Notes: generated by a model from the sequence alone, not told the origin. Shown: positions 43,430 through 53,600, numbered from the stretch's first letter. The stretch is DNA of 64,000 nt from Vombatus ursinus (GCF_900497805.2 NW_020954548.1:8286905-8350904); one strand, 5' to 3'. Numbers and translations: made by a program.

Positions 43430-43810
43430 GAGGACCAAAATGACGTCTCTATGCTAGACTCAAGTTATAGTGTGTCTGACTGTGACTGATCAGACCAATA
43501 TGAGCTTGGAATGTTCTATCACAGGTTGGGCACAAATAGCCTATGCGAATATTTGTCGATTGTTTGATTCTTTAAATTCACACATCTTGTGTTTCTTTTG
43601 ATCTACTTCAATTCTGCTTTGCTCATAGACCATGGCACCTTCTCTGCCGAGGGCATGCCATGCTGAGTGGTCCTGTGCCAGTGTTTTCCATGGCACACAA
43701 TCAATTCCAAAGTTCTTAAGAGAGACCTTGAGAGCGTCCTTGTATTGCTTCTGACTACCATGTGAACACTTGCCCTGTGTGAGTTCTCCACAAAATGGTC
43801 TTTTTGGGAA
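43430..43810 (-). mobile_element. LINE C-terminus with C2H2 finger, antisense
   Basis: The minus frame 43541-43804 reads KRPFCGELTQGKCSHGSQKQ, YKDALKVSLKNFGIDCVPWK, TLAQDHSAWHALGREGA and YEQSRIEVDQKK, matching the non-LTR C-terminal pattern LYGELxxGKRxxGGQKKRYKDxLKxSLKxxxI, WExLAxDRxxWR, FExxR. A second frame at about 43440-43545 gives YLCPTCDRTFQAHIGLISHS, a C2H2 finger. The clade is uncertain. The frame change between them shows it is dead. Confidence 0.7.
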
Positions 43811-44114
43811 GCATACATTTTGCATTCCATGTAGCAGAGGAAAGAAGAAGGAAGTCAGCCCTCTGTCCCTTGCTGCAATGTAAGCCAGGTGGCAAGTACC
43901 TAGAGAGAAGAGGTAAAAGTGTGAAGACAGCAGAAGGGTGTGCCAGTGAGACAAGCTTAAGAACTTTTCAGTGGAGCCAATGGAGATTCCAAAGGCGCAA
44001 GGCCCAAATAACTATAGTCTCTCCTTTATGCCTCTCCTCTCTTCCTCCTCTCAGGTTTAGCTGGGCCTTGGTTCCCTTCTCTCACTCTTTTCTCCATAAC
44101 TTTTCTAGCCTCAC
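43811..44114. other. Unclassified
   Basis: Nothing recognised with confidence. The plus frame 43795-44199 spans this segment and a CR1 end and is not a gene. Confidence 0.35.
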
Positions 44115-44515
44115 AGCTATCTTCAAGTATTTGAAGGAATTCCTAAGGAAGAGGGATAAGCATTATTCTACTAGGCCCCAAAAGGCAAAACTAGTGTAGG
44201 GTGTATCTGTTGCCCATAATCATTATATGGATGTCCACATGGGTTTGTTGTTAACAACTTTGCAGCTGTGGAAGCTGCAAAGAGGCATATTTTTGTTCGT
44301 TATAAGGAAAAACTTCCTAATAATTAGAGCTATCTCAAAGTGGGAGCATGTTGTGCTTACAGAAATCAGTGAGTTCCCTTTCCCTGGAGGTCTTCAAGGA
44401 GGCTGGAAGACCACTTGACATACATATTATATAGATTTGGGACTCCTGGCCAGGTTCAGATTACACTAAGTGACCCCTGAGTTTCTTTCCAATTCTTTGA
44501 TAGTGACATTTCTTA
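44115..44515 (+). mobile_element. CR1-clade LINE 3' end
   Basis: AAGTATTTGAAGGAATTCCT, AAGAGGGATAAGCATTATTC, TACTAGGCCCCAAAAGGCAA, AAGGAAAAACTTCCTAATAA, TTAGAGCTATCTCAAAGTGG and TCCCTGGAGGTCTTCAAGGA follow the amniote CR1 C-terminus and 3' UTR order (RKNFLxxxAxxxWNxLPxEV..SLExFK). Confidence 0.82.
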
Positions 44516-44598
44516 TGTAAACAAAGCCCCCCTTGGAAACCAGGGCCATCTTCTTACAGCTGAACCCTAAATCACTTAGCCCAGATGATTTCTTTCTA

Positions 44599-44911
44599 TG
44601 TGGCAGCTGTAATAGGGGGTGAAAAAGAAATCTTTTGGATCTGAAGCTTTGACTCCGGGATTCTAAAGTAGAAACTATTCCCAGTTTCCCTGGGGTGTTC
44701 CTTTCCCAAATTATACCTGGAATCTTCCAGTTCACATCCCCTAAACCACCTCTTATACCAGAGAACTATACCCTTCTTCAGATTATCCCGGGGGAATATA
44801 AAAGAGGAGAATCCTTGTTTCACTCCCAAGTATAATAAATGTAACTTTATTGCAGGCAAGAGGCTACTACAGAGGCGTGTAATGTGCATGTTATATATGT
44901 GGGCTGTTACA
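44599..44911 (+). mobile_element. Possible solo LTR (fossil)
   Basis: The segment begins TGTGGCAGC and ends TGTTACA, with a TATAAAA box at 44797 and AATAAA at 44834 in the order expected of an LTR. No target duplication is visible and no internal region adjoins it. Family unknown; a non-LTR explanation remains open. Confidence 0.35.
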
Positions 44912-45041
44912 AGGACATTTTAAAACCTAGCTTTGGAGTCCAGCTTTATCCCGTTGTTTAAGTCCATATACACCATATCTCTAATCCAACAAGACCAGCC
45001 CTGCCACCTACAAATGGGGAGAGGAGTAGCTAGCTCTCTGA

Positions 45042-45180
45042 AAGCCGCAATAGGGCAACGGAAAGAGGGTTGGGTCAGAGGACCTTGGATTCAAACTCTC
45101 CTTCTGTTCCTTACTATCTGGATGAGCTTGGGCACGTTACTTAACCTCTGGATCCCAGTTTTCTCAACTATAATACGTCA
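45042..45180 (+). mobile_element. MIR-type SINE, 5' half
   Basis: CGGAAAGAGGGTTGGGTCAG, CCTTGGATTCAAACTCTCC B-box, GGGCACGTTACTTAACCTCT and GTTTTCTCAACTATAA. Confidence 0.7.
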
Positions 45181-45622
45181 TGTGATGTAGCATTGACATT
45201 CCTCTTTAGCACTACAGCCTACAATAGGACCTGGTGAACTCATTTGAGATAGCCAAGCAGGAGCCAAGAAGAGCTGTCATCACTGTGTATCTTTTCTCTC
45301 TTATCTTCCTCTGTCTTCTCTTCCCCCAGTCCTGGGGGAACCTACCTAGACTGCTTGACTACTCACAAGACTTGGATGAAATAGAAATCACTCACTTTAT
45401 TCCTTCTAGTAAGAGGGAGGACCATTGGGCCTTAGTATCTGCTTGGTCCTCCACTGTCTCCGAAGGTTTTCCAGGGCTTACCATATGCCCTGACTTTATA
45501 CCCTACAATCCCCCAGCACTATCATCTGTTCTAGTGGTATAAGTACCCTTAGCTCTTGCTACTTTTCCCACTGATGCACTCTTAGGACTTCCTGGCCTCT
45601 TTGTTGTCCCTATATCTGAATT
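45181..45622. other. Unclassified
   Basis: Nothing recognised. The plus frame 45234-45542 (102 codons) has no domain I know. Confidence 0.35.
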
Positions 45623-45623
45623 T

Positions 45624-45667
<44 letters not shown>

Positions 45668-45678
45668 TNNNNNNNNNN

Positions 45679-45727
<49 letters not shown>

Positions 45728-45816
45728 TTCCTTCCTTCCTTCCTTCCTTCCTTCCTTCCTTCCTCTCTCTCTCTCCCTCTCTTTCTCTCTCTCTCTCTCT
45801 CTCTCCCTTCCTTTCT
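45623..45816. repeat. (CTTT)n, (CCTT)n, (CT)n compound microsatellite
   Basis: Pure pyrimidine on the plus strand. CTTT units on both sides of the gap are followed by CCTT and then CT units. Open frames on both strands are low-complexity artefacts. Confidence 0.97.
45669..45678. other. Assembly gap (10 N)
   Basis: Ten N inside the CTTT array. Probably an unresolved array length, so the true distance is unknown. Confidence 0.99.
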
Positions 45817-45824
45817 TTCTTCAA

Positions 45825-45946
45825 CTGGGGTTAAATGACTTGCCCAGGTTCACACACCTAGTAAGTGTATGAGGCCAGATTTGAACTGAGGTCCTCCTGA
45901 CTCCAAGGCTGGTGCTCTATTCCCTGTGCCACCTAGCTGCCTCTGA
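45825..45946 (-). mobile_element. Short marsupial SINE, antisense
   Basis: GGGGTTAAATGACTTGCCCA, GAACTGAGGTCCTCCTGACT and GTGCCACCTAGCTGCCTC. The microsatellite upstream may derive from its pyrimidine-rich antisense tail. Confidence 0.9.
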
Positions 45947-45969
45947 ATTTTTTTTTATATGTTATTCAC

Positions 45970-46077
45970 ACTCAATTAGAATGTGAACTTGAGAATAGGG
46001 ACTATCTTGCTTTTTCTGTGGCACACTCAGCACTTAGTACAGTGCTTGGCACATGGTAATTGCTTAATAAAATTTTT
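45970..46077 (+). mobile_element. L2/L3-type 3' tail
   Basis: TTAGAATGTGAACTTGAGAA, CAGCACTTAGTACAGTGCTT, GGCACATGGTAATTGCTTAA. Confidence 0.88.
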
Positions 46078-46121
46078 TCATTCATTCATTCATTCATTCA
46101 TTCATTCATTCATTCATTCAT
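46078..46121. repeat. (ATTC)n microsatellite
   Basis: About 10 ATTC units at the end of the L2-type tail, the usual terminal repeat of this family expanded. Confidence 0.97.
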
Positions 46122-46134
46122 GATTGCCCAAGGA

Positions 46135-46147
46135 CGCCCTCTGGTGG
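46135..46147 (-). promoter_or_regulatory. CTCF-like motif
   Basis: On the minus strand CCACCAGAGGGCG is a consensus-quality CTCF core. It faces the plus-strand motif at 40493, so the two are convergent. Motif evidence only. Confidence 0.6.
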
Positions 46148-46149
46148 TT

Positions 46150-46835
46150 GGTGGGTGGAGCCCAGAGAATAATCATGAATGAACAATGGTTATAGTTTCA
46201 TTACCAGTCCATTTTGAGGGTAAGGGAGTGGGGAAAAAAAAACAAAACCAGTGTGCCTCTTTTAACCTCTTCTTTTCACTTGTTTCATTTAAGTGAACAA
46301 ACAGAAAATGTTGCTCCAAGCTGTGAGAGAGGTTTGTGTCAGGACACAAAACTGTAAAAGAGAAGAATTAAGTAGGAATGTGGGCTGTGCAAATTCTAAA
46401 GCCTCTGCCCCGCCCCCACATTCTCCCTATAGAATCTCAATCTTCAGCTGTGTTCAGCTTCCCCTTTTCACTAGCTCTCCTCCCCCTTCATTCCTTCTTT
46501 TTCTGAACTCACACTTCAGGATTAATCAAGGCATCTGGAACCACAAAGCCAAAAGAACAATGAGAAGAAGCTGTGGTTTGGCAGATCCGGAGGGTGGGCC
46601 CCTCTGTGTATAATGAGCCTGGGGCAGTTGCCCTATTTGCCAATCTCTGGTTATGATCCCTAGGTTGTATGATCCTAGGTTGTAAGGCCTGATGGACCAG
46701 GCTCAGAATTTAGGAACCTGAAGTACCCCATTGTAAAATAACTACAACTGGTTAGCTTGTAGACATTTGATCCAGTCTTCTGGGAAATGTGCTTAGCTCA
46801 CAAGTCCATTGAGTAGATCCAGTCATTCAGAATGT
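46150..46835. other. Unclassified
   Basis: No repeat recognised. The plus frame 46293-46613 (106 codons) starts in an A-rich stretch and has no domain. Confidence 0.35.
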
Positions 46836-46839
46836 CCAT

Positions 46840-46980
46840 TAATTCATTCATTCACTCAAACAACAATCTTTCATTAAAAGCTACCACATACAATGTTCTA
46901 GTTGCTAGGGGAATGAAAATTCATTTATTAATTGTTCGCTATGTGGGAAGCACTGAGTTAAGCTCTCCTAAATACTAAGC
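46840..46980 (-). mobile_element. Two adjacent L2-type 3' ends, antisense
   Basis: ACAACAATCTTTCATTAAAA and then ATTCATTTATTAATTGTTCG, AAGCACTGAGTTAAGC. Confidence 0.65.
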
Positions 46981-47205
46981 TAGAGGCAGTTAGGTGGCAC
47001 AGTAGATAGGGTCCTAGGTTTAGAGTCAGGAAGAACTAAGTTCAAATCTGATCTCAGACAGTTACTAGCCTTGTGACTTCTGTCTGTCTCAGTTTCCTCA
47101 ACTGTAAAATGGGGATAATAATACCACCAACCTCCTAGATCAAATGAGACAATATTTGTAAAGTACTTAGCACATAGTAGGCACTTAATAAATGCTCATT
47201 CCCTT
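46981..47205 (+). mobile_element. MIR-tailed marsupial CORE-SINE
   Basis: AGAGGCAGTTAGGTGGCACA head, GAACTAAGTTCAAATCTGAT B-box, TAAAATGGGGATAATAATAC and GCACATAGTAGGCACTTAAT. Confidence 0.9.
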
Positions 47206-47249
47206 CCTCCAAACCCCTCAAGTTGACAACACATATAAAAGATATAGGG

Positions 47250-47560
47250 GATGAGGGCAAGGAAGGGATATTTTACTTTGGATAATTATAGGGATGGTGA
47301 GTGGAGCCATGGGCTAATAGAATAACATACCCTTTCCAGTATCAATTGCAAGGTTGATTTGATTATCATTCCAGAACTGGAAGGCAGGGAGTGGGGAAGA
47401 GGACATGATGGCTAGCAAAGAGATGGCCAGAGAGTAAAATAAATAAAGCATGACTGCATCTGGGATTAGACATAATGAGAGTGAAACAACCACCAATTAG
47501 GAGACAAGGAAGAAGCTCAGGGAAGAGAGGGTCAAAACCTCTGGCACTTGCTTTATGAAC
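47250..47560 (-). mobile_element. Unclassified interspersed repeat, copy B (LTR-like)
   Basis: Shares ordered words with copy A at 29430 (see there): TTGATTTGATTATCATTCC, GGGAGTGGGG, GTGAAACAACCACCAATTAG. Family and boundaries unknown. Confidence 0.35.
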
Positions 47561-47654
47561 TCTGGCACTATGGCTATTGAGATGGCAAGAGAGTGATGAT
47601 ATGAAGATTCTTGTCCTTGTCACCCCAGCCCCATCCCTTCCCTCATTCAAGCAT

Positions 47655-47815
47655 GAAATAGTGGAGAAAACAGAAGCCTGGAAGCCATGAGACCTGAATT
47701 TTAGGACCAACTCTGTCAAGCTTTTTCCTGCTCTGGGCTTCAGTTGCTCCATTTGTAATACGAGGGGGCAAGAGGTGGACAAATGCTGTTTAAAGTCCTT
47801 TCTGACTCTGAAATT
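47655..47815 (+). mobile_element. CR1-tailed SINE
   Basis: GCCATGAGACCTGAATTTTA, GGGCTTCAGTTGCTCCATTT, AAAGTCCTTTCTGACTCTGA. Diverged. Confidence 0.6.
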
Positions 47816-48596
47816 CTCTTGTTAGTCAACTTACAGATCAGTCCTAAGGAGTGTAGATAAAGCTTCACATTAAGTGGATTTAACTATGAGGTTTGTTGCT
47901 AGTATACAGATTCATTTAGTGGGCATATTTATACAAGAAGGGTACAAGATGAGTGTAATGGGAACTGACCAATGAGGGGCCAGTCCTTAGGGTATATACG
48001 ATATGTTGATATCTGGTATCCACCCAAATGGAGGTTATGGAGGACCCCTTTCCCTCACCTTTGGAGTTAGCACAGGTATCCTCTGAGTCTTTCCTGTTAG
48101 CTATATGGTGATGAAAAACCTTTTAATTGCCCCAGGAGCCAGAACTGAGTGTGCATACCAAAGGTTTGCCTATATGAACTCCCTTGCTCCCTTTCCTAGG
48201 CTCTCAAGTGAGGAGAAAGAAATACTTATGGGCTTCGAGTCGGGGAAGAGCAATGACTGCCATGACTGACATATGCCCACCTGACCACCATATGTTTGTG
48301 AATGCATGATACCTCTTCTGTTGTGTTTATTCTTTCCTGATCTCAGGTAAATAAGTATTGGAGGGTTAGGCTATATCCTTGCGAAGTTTGAAAGGTAGAA
48401 AGAGTAATCATAGGTCCCTTAGATTTGATTAACAGCAGTATCCATGTGTCCAGTGAGGAGCCAGCCCTGAAGAATTACTTGTCCCTGCTTGACCTAGTCC
48501 AGCAGTAAAACAGCAGTAAAACCAAGACACTGTGATCTATATGCAAGGGAACAACTTTTCATTGGCCATACCATACTACTACGAGTGAATGAACGT
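47816..48596. other. Unclassified
   Basis: No repeat recognised over about 780 bp, no coding signal. Confidence 0.35.
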
Positions 48597-48610
48597 GATG
48601 GATACTTTTT

Positions 48611-48748
48611 TTTTTGGTTAGGCAATTTAAGTGACTTGCCCAGGGTCACACAGCTAGTAAGTGTCAAGTGTCTGAGGCCGGATTTGAACTCAGGTCTTCC
48701 TGACTCCAAGGCTAAGGCTCTATCCACTGCGCCACCTAGTTGCCCCCA
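48611..48748 (-). mobile_element. Short marsupial SINE with perfect 14-bp target duplication
   Basis: TAAGTGACTTGCCCAGGGTC, ACACAGCTAGTAAGTGTCAA, GAACTCAGGTCTTCCTGACT and TGCGCCACCTAGTTGCCCC, antisense. TGATGGATACTTTT is repeated exactly at 48597-48610 and 48749-48762. Low divergence and an exact duplication mark a relatively recent insertion. Confidence 0.95.
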
Positions 48749-48940
48749 TGATGGATACTTTTAAAGAGAGACAAGGACTTCCAGAGCCATGAAGAACTTC
48801 CCTTCCCACTCCTTGCCAAATTGGAAGGAGAAGGAGTGTTTAAAGTTTGAGTTCACTCTTCCCAGGGACTGAGTAAGTAAGTACATGGGAGAATACACTC
48901 CCAACTTGGAGGGATCTTTTTTATGCTTTGGTCAAGGCAG

Positions 48941-49012
48941 CCTAATAGCTGTGTGACCCTGGGCAAGTCACTTAACCCCGATTGCCTCACCATAAAGCAA
49001 AAAAAAAAATTT
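48941..49012 (+). mobile_element. Short marsupial SINE, 5' truncated
   Basis: TAGCTGTGTGACCCTGGGCA, ACTTAACCCCGATTGCCTCA and an A-run followed by a T-run. Confidence 0.88.
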
Positions 49013-49730
49013 TTTTTTTAGGTTTTACGCTTTGGTCTCTGAAATACTTCCTTGGTAAATATTCCTTTGTAAAAATTGTAAATTGTAAATTGGTGAGTTG
49101 ACATTGGGAAGATGGTAACTAGTCATTTGATGCTGGGGAGGAACACATCAAATGGAGGCTCCTGAGTGATAGTAATTGGACCATGAAGGAAGAAGTAGTA
49201 GCCACGTTCTGGAGACTAAACATGCTAGTTCAAGTATGGGTTGGGGAAGTGATCCCAGAGCCTGTATTATACATGTATATGCTGTTTCATTGCCATTCTT
49301 AGGTTCCACATTGACCTGATTTAGTAATATAAAGCCATACACATGCCAAAAACTCTTTCTAGGCAACAGACCAATTATGGATGGTTTATAGATGTTAATG
49401 CAATTAAATTCTGATAGAGATAAAGGGAGCTACAGCCTCTCATAATTGTACCCAGAGCTATAAATAAGACAAGTGACCCGGCCTTTATCAAAGAGTGACA
49501 ACATGGGGAGGGGAGGAGAATGTTTCTTCTCCTCAGTGTTCTTCTTGCCCATTCCCAGGGTTTCAGGTCCTTCATCCACTCCACACCAAGACTGTTGCCC
49601 TTTACCTCTGTACTGCCACCTCCTTCTAACTTTTCAACTTTGAATTGAGAAGACAGAACTTGTTAGATGCGAGGACTGGGGCTGTGCACAACCTTAGTTT
49701 GCCCACCAAATTCCTAGTTACAATTTACTT
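49013..49730. other. Unclassified
   Basis: Apart from a local AAATTGTAAATTGTAAATTG duplication near 49074 nothing was recognised. Confidence 0.35.
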
Positions 49731-49734
49731 TTTT

Positions 49735-50815
49735 AAACATATTTAATATTTTATTTTTCTCCAATTACATGTAAAAAATAATTACTAACATTTTAAAAAA
49801 TTTTGAGTTCCACGTTCTCTTTCTCCTTCCCCTCCCCGCCTCGTTAAGAAGGCAAGCAATTTGATATCAGTTATATATGTGCAGTCATGAAAAACTTATT
49901 TCCATGTTAGTCATGTTGAGAAAGAAAACACAGACAAAAAGAAAAAAAATAAAGTAAAAAAAAAGTATGCTTTAGTCTGCATTCAGACTCCATCAGTTCT
50001 TTCTCTAGAGGTGGATAGCATTTTTCCTCCTAAGTCCTTCAGAACTGTCTTAGATCATTGTATTGCTGAGAATAGCCAAATTGTTCACAGTTGATCATTG
50101 TAAAATATTGCTCTCATTGTGTACAATATTATTCTGGTTCTGCTCATTTCACTTTGCATCAGTTCACGTTAAGTCTTTCCAGGTTTTTCTGAGAGCATCC
50201 TGATCTTCATTTCTTATAGCACAATTGTATTCCATCACAATCCTTGTTCATCCTTTCTCCAATTGATAGATATCCCCTCAATTTCCACTTCTTGGCCACT
50301 ACTAAAAAAGCTGCTATAAATATTTGTGTACATGTAGATCCTTTTCCTTTTTTGTTTTTTATCTCTCTGGAATACAGACCTAATAGTGGTATTGCTTGAT
50401 CAGAGAGTATTCATGATTTTATAGACCTTTAAGCATAGTTCCAAATTGCTCTCCAGAATGGTTGAATCAGTTCACAACTCCACTGAAAATGCATTAATGT
50501 TTCATTTTTACCACATCCTCTCCAACGTTTATCATTTTTCTTTTCTGTCATATTAGCCAATCTGATATGTGTGGGGTAGTATCTCAGAATTGTTTTAATT
50601 TACATTTCTCTAATCAATAATGATTCAGAGTATTTTTATGTGACTATAGATAGCTCTGATTACTTCATCTGAAAACTGACTTTTCATATCCTTTGACCAT
50701 TTATCAACTGGAGAATGGCTCTTATTTTTATAAATTTGACTCAGTTCTCTATATATTTGAGAAATGAGGCCTTTTTCAGAGAAATATTGCTGTAAAATTT
50801 TTTTCACAGTTATGA
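49735..50815 (-). mobile_element. L1 3' UTR and ORF2 C-terminus, antisense
   Basis: The minus frame 50625-50807 reads KKILQQYFSEKGLISQIYRE, LSQIYKNKSHSPVDKWSKDM, KSQFSDEVIRAIYSHIK, the end of L1 ORF2 (compare LISxIYKELxxI..KWAKDMNxxFSxE). Downstream the complement carries CTGATGCAAAGTGAAATGAG and GAACTGATGGAGTCTGAATG of the marsupial L1 3' UTR and ends near 49735. Confidence 0.92.
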
Positions 50816-53205
50816 TTACTATGTATTTCCCTCCATCCTATTTCCCCCTCCTTTATCATACTCTCTCTCTCTTTTCACCTTGTCCAAACTCAAAAGTGTT
50901 TTGCTTCTGACTACCACATCCCTTTAACTGCCTTCCCTTCTATCAGTGTTTCACACAAACCCTTCTCTTATCTCTTTCCCTCTTACTTTATTGTAGGGTA
51001 GTGTAGATTTCTACATCCAACTAAGTGTGTATATTATTCCTTCTGTGACCCATTTCTGATAAAAGTAGCTCTCCCTCCCCTTGCTTCCCCCATCTTCCCC
51101 TTCACTGTAAAAGTTCTTTTGTGTCTCTTTTATGTGAGATAACTTACCCCATTCTACCTCTCCCTTTCCCCTTCTCCCTGAGCATTCCTCTTTCTCACCC
51201 CTTAATTTTTCTAGATATCATCTCATAATATTAAATTCACACCCAGTCCTTTGTCTATGAATACTCCTTCTAACTGCTTTAATAATGAGAAAGTCCTTAG
51301 GAGTTACAAATATCATTTTCCCATCTAGGAATCTAAACACTTTAACCTTATTGAATCCCTTATGATTTATCTTTCCTATTTACCTTTTTATATTTCTCTT
51401 GATTCTTGTATTTGAAAGTAAAAATTTCTATTCAGCTCTGGTCATTTCATCAGGAATGCTTAAAAGTACTCTATTTCATTGAATATCCATTATTTTCTCC
51501 TGAAAGATTATACTCAGTTTTGTGGGGTAGGTAATCCTAGCTCTTTTGACCTGTGGAATATCATATTCCAAGCCCTCCAATCCTTTAATGTAGAAGCTTC
51601 TAAATCTTGTCTTATTCTGACTGTGGCTGCATAATATTTGAATTATTTCTTTGTGGCGGCTTGCAATATTTTCTCCTTGAATTGGGAGCTCTGGAATTTG
51701 GTTATAACATTCCCAGGAGTTTTCATTTTGGAATCTCTTTTAGGAGGTGATTGGTGGATTCTTTCAATTTCTGTTTTACCCTCTGATTCTAAAACATCAG
51801 GACAGTTTTCCTTGATAATTTCTTGAAAGATGATATCTAGGCTCTTTTGTTGATCATAGCTTTCAGGTAGTCCAATAATTCTTAAGCAATCTCTCCTGGA
51901 GCTATTTTCTATGTCAGTTGTTTTTCTAATGGGATATTTTACATTTTCCCCCATTTTTTTCTTTTGATTTGTTTTATTGTTTCTTGACATTTCATAGAGT
52001 CATTAGCTTCCACTTGACCAATTCTAATTTTTAAGGAATTGTTTTCTTCAGTGAGCTTTTTACCTCCTTTTCCATTTGGCCAATAATACTTTTTAAGGAG
52101 TTCTCTAGTGTGCTTTTCTGCATCTTTTATCATTTGGCCTATTCTGTTTTTTAAGATGTTATTTTCTTCAGTATTTTCTTGTACTTCCTTTACCAAACTG
52201 TTGACTCTTTTTTCATGATTTTTTTTTTTTTTGCATCACTCTTATTTTTTTCCCCAATGTTTTCTATACCTCTCTCATTGGATTTTTAAAATCATTTTTT
52301 ACTTCTTCCAGGAATTCTTTTGGGGCCTGAGACCAACTCACATTTTTCTTTAAGGCTTTGGATGTAGCTTGTTTGACTTTGTTGTCTTCTTCTGAGTTTA
52401 TGTTTTGATCTTCCTTGTCACTACAATAATTTTCTATCATTGGTTGTTTTTTTGGTTATTGTTATTTGCTTATTTTTCCAGTCTATTTCTTGACTTTTAT
52501 CTCTGTTAAAGTGGGGCTCTGCTCCCCAGGTGGAAGGAGCACTGTCCCAAGCTTCAGGTGTTTCTTGCTGTTGCTTCCAGAGCTAGTTCTGGGCTGTAAG
52601 TTTTCAGTTCTTCTAACATGGTATGATCTAAGGAGAAGTGTGTTCATTGCTCTCCTGGCCTGTGCTCTGATCCGTAAGTGATGATAAACACTCTTTTCCA
52701 CCTTGGAACTGTGGCCAGGGTTCTGGCTCCTCTGCAGCTACAAGCTCTGGTGTGCTAGTGCTCCTTCTCATCCTGGGAGTGCCACTTGGGGTGACTTGGA
52801 TCTACCTATGGGCAATGAAACAGAGTTCTGCACCCCATGCAAGCAAAGAGAAACCTGCAATTTTCTGACCCAGTCGTCTAACCCCCTTACCATGTGTAAG
52901 CTTAAAACTCTGGAAGCTGCCACTGCCTCAGCTGATTTAGTCATCCCCACAGCCTGCTACTGGTTTGCTGGGGCCCTGACTATACTGGAGCTGCCTGTGC
53001 TGGACTGTGCACCACTCCCATCTGAGTGAGGCAAACTTTTCCTTCTGATGCTCTAAGTTGCCTGGGGCTGGAAAATTGTTTTCCCCAACCTTTTGTGGAT
53101 TCTGCCACTACAGAATTCATTTTGAAGCATTATTTAGAGTTGCTAGGAGGGGAATTTGGGAGAACTCAGACTGTCTTTTCTCTTCCATCTTGGCTTTGCC
53201 CCTCC
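50816..53205 (-). mobile_element. L1 5' UTR, ORF1 and GA-rich segment, antisense
   Basis: Running down the minus strand: a 5' UTR from about 53205 (complement CAAAGCCAAGATGGAAGAGA), ORF1 from 52440, then a GA-rich non-coding stretch to 50816 where it meets the ORF2 C-terminus of the adjoining piece. ORF2 is otherwise missing. Either an internally deleted L1 or a HAL1-like (ORF1-only) element next to an L1 end. Confidence 0.85.
51388..52440 (-). pseudogene. L1 ORF1 protein remnant
   Basis: The start ATG at 52440 gives MIENYCSDKEDQNINSEEDN, followed by a coiled-coil-like part (VKEVQENTEENNILKNRIGQ, LTEENNSLKIRIGQVE) and the RNA-recognition region RRDCLRIIGLPES, IFQEIIKENCPDVLE, RIHQSPP, PGNVITKFQSSQFKEKILQA. 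The C-terminal domain reads TYPTKLSIIFQ near 51515 and ends about 51388. About 350 codons, the usual ORF1 length. Several frame changes split it into at least three frames, so it is not functional. Confidence 0.88.
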
Positions 53206-53395
53206 CTCGTTACAATTTAAATACACCAGTTCTAGGATAAAGAAACTCTAAGGTCTTTGAGAGAAGGTCAGATAAAATCAAGCCCAGGAACAGTTAGAAT
53301 TTTTTGAGCCTGTGGTTATATCTATGGGTATTCATCAGTTGCTTTAATTCTATCTACCTATTCCTTTTCTGTGTAAAGAGTACTAGTTGAAGTGG

Positions 53396-53600
53396 GAGAA
53401 ACCTGATTATTATTAGCTATGTGACCACAGGCAAATCCTTCAACCTCTCAGAGACTCAGTTATGCCATCTGTAAAATGGAGATAGTTATACCTGTGCTAT
53501 CTACCTAACAGGGCAACTTTGAGGAGCTGTGGTCAAATAAGATAATATAAACAAAGGACTTTAAAAGATGTGTTATAATGTCAATTACTGTTATTATTAT
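53396..53600 (+). mobile_element. MIR-type SINE, head missing
   Basis: TAGCTATGTGACCACAGGCA, CTTCAACCTCTCAGAGACTC, TGTAAAATGGAGATAGTTAT and ACTGTTATTATTATC. Confidence 0.82.

Noticed and set aside
43795-44199. 134-codon plus-strand frame
   Set aside because: It spans unclassified sequence and the start of the CR1 3' end; neither supports a host gene.
45582-45834. Charged K/E/R and S/F/L-rich frames on both strands
   Set aside because: Translation of the CTTT/CCTT/CT microsatellite and the N gap.
52703-53029. 108-codon plus-strand frame with normal-looking composition
   Set aside because: It lies antisense to the L1 5' UTR, immediately upstream of ORF1 on the minus strand, and has no known domain.
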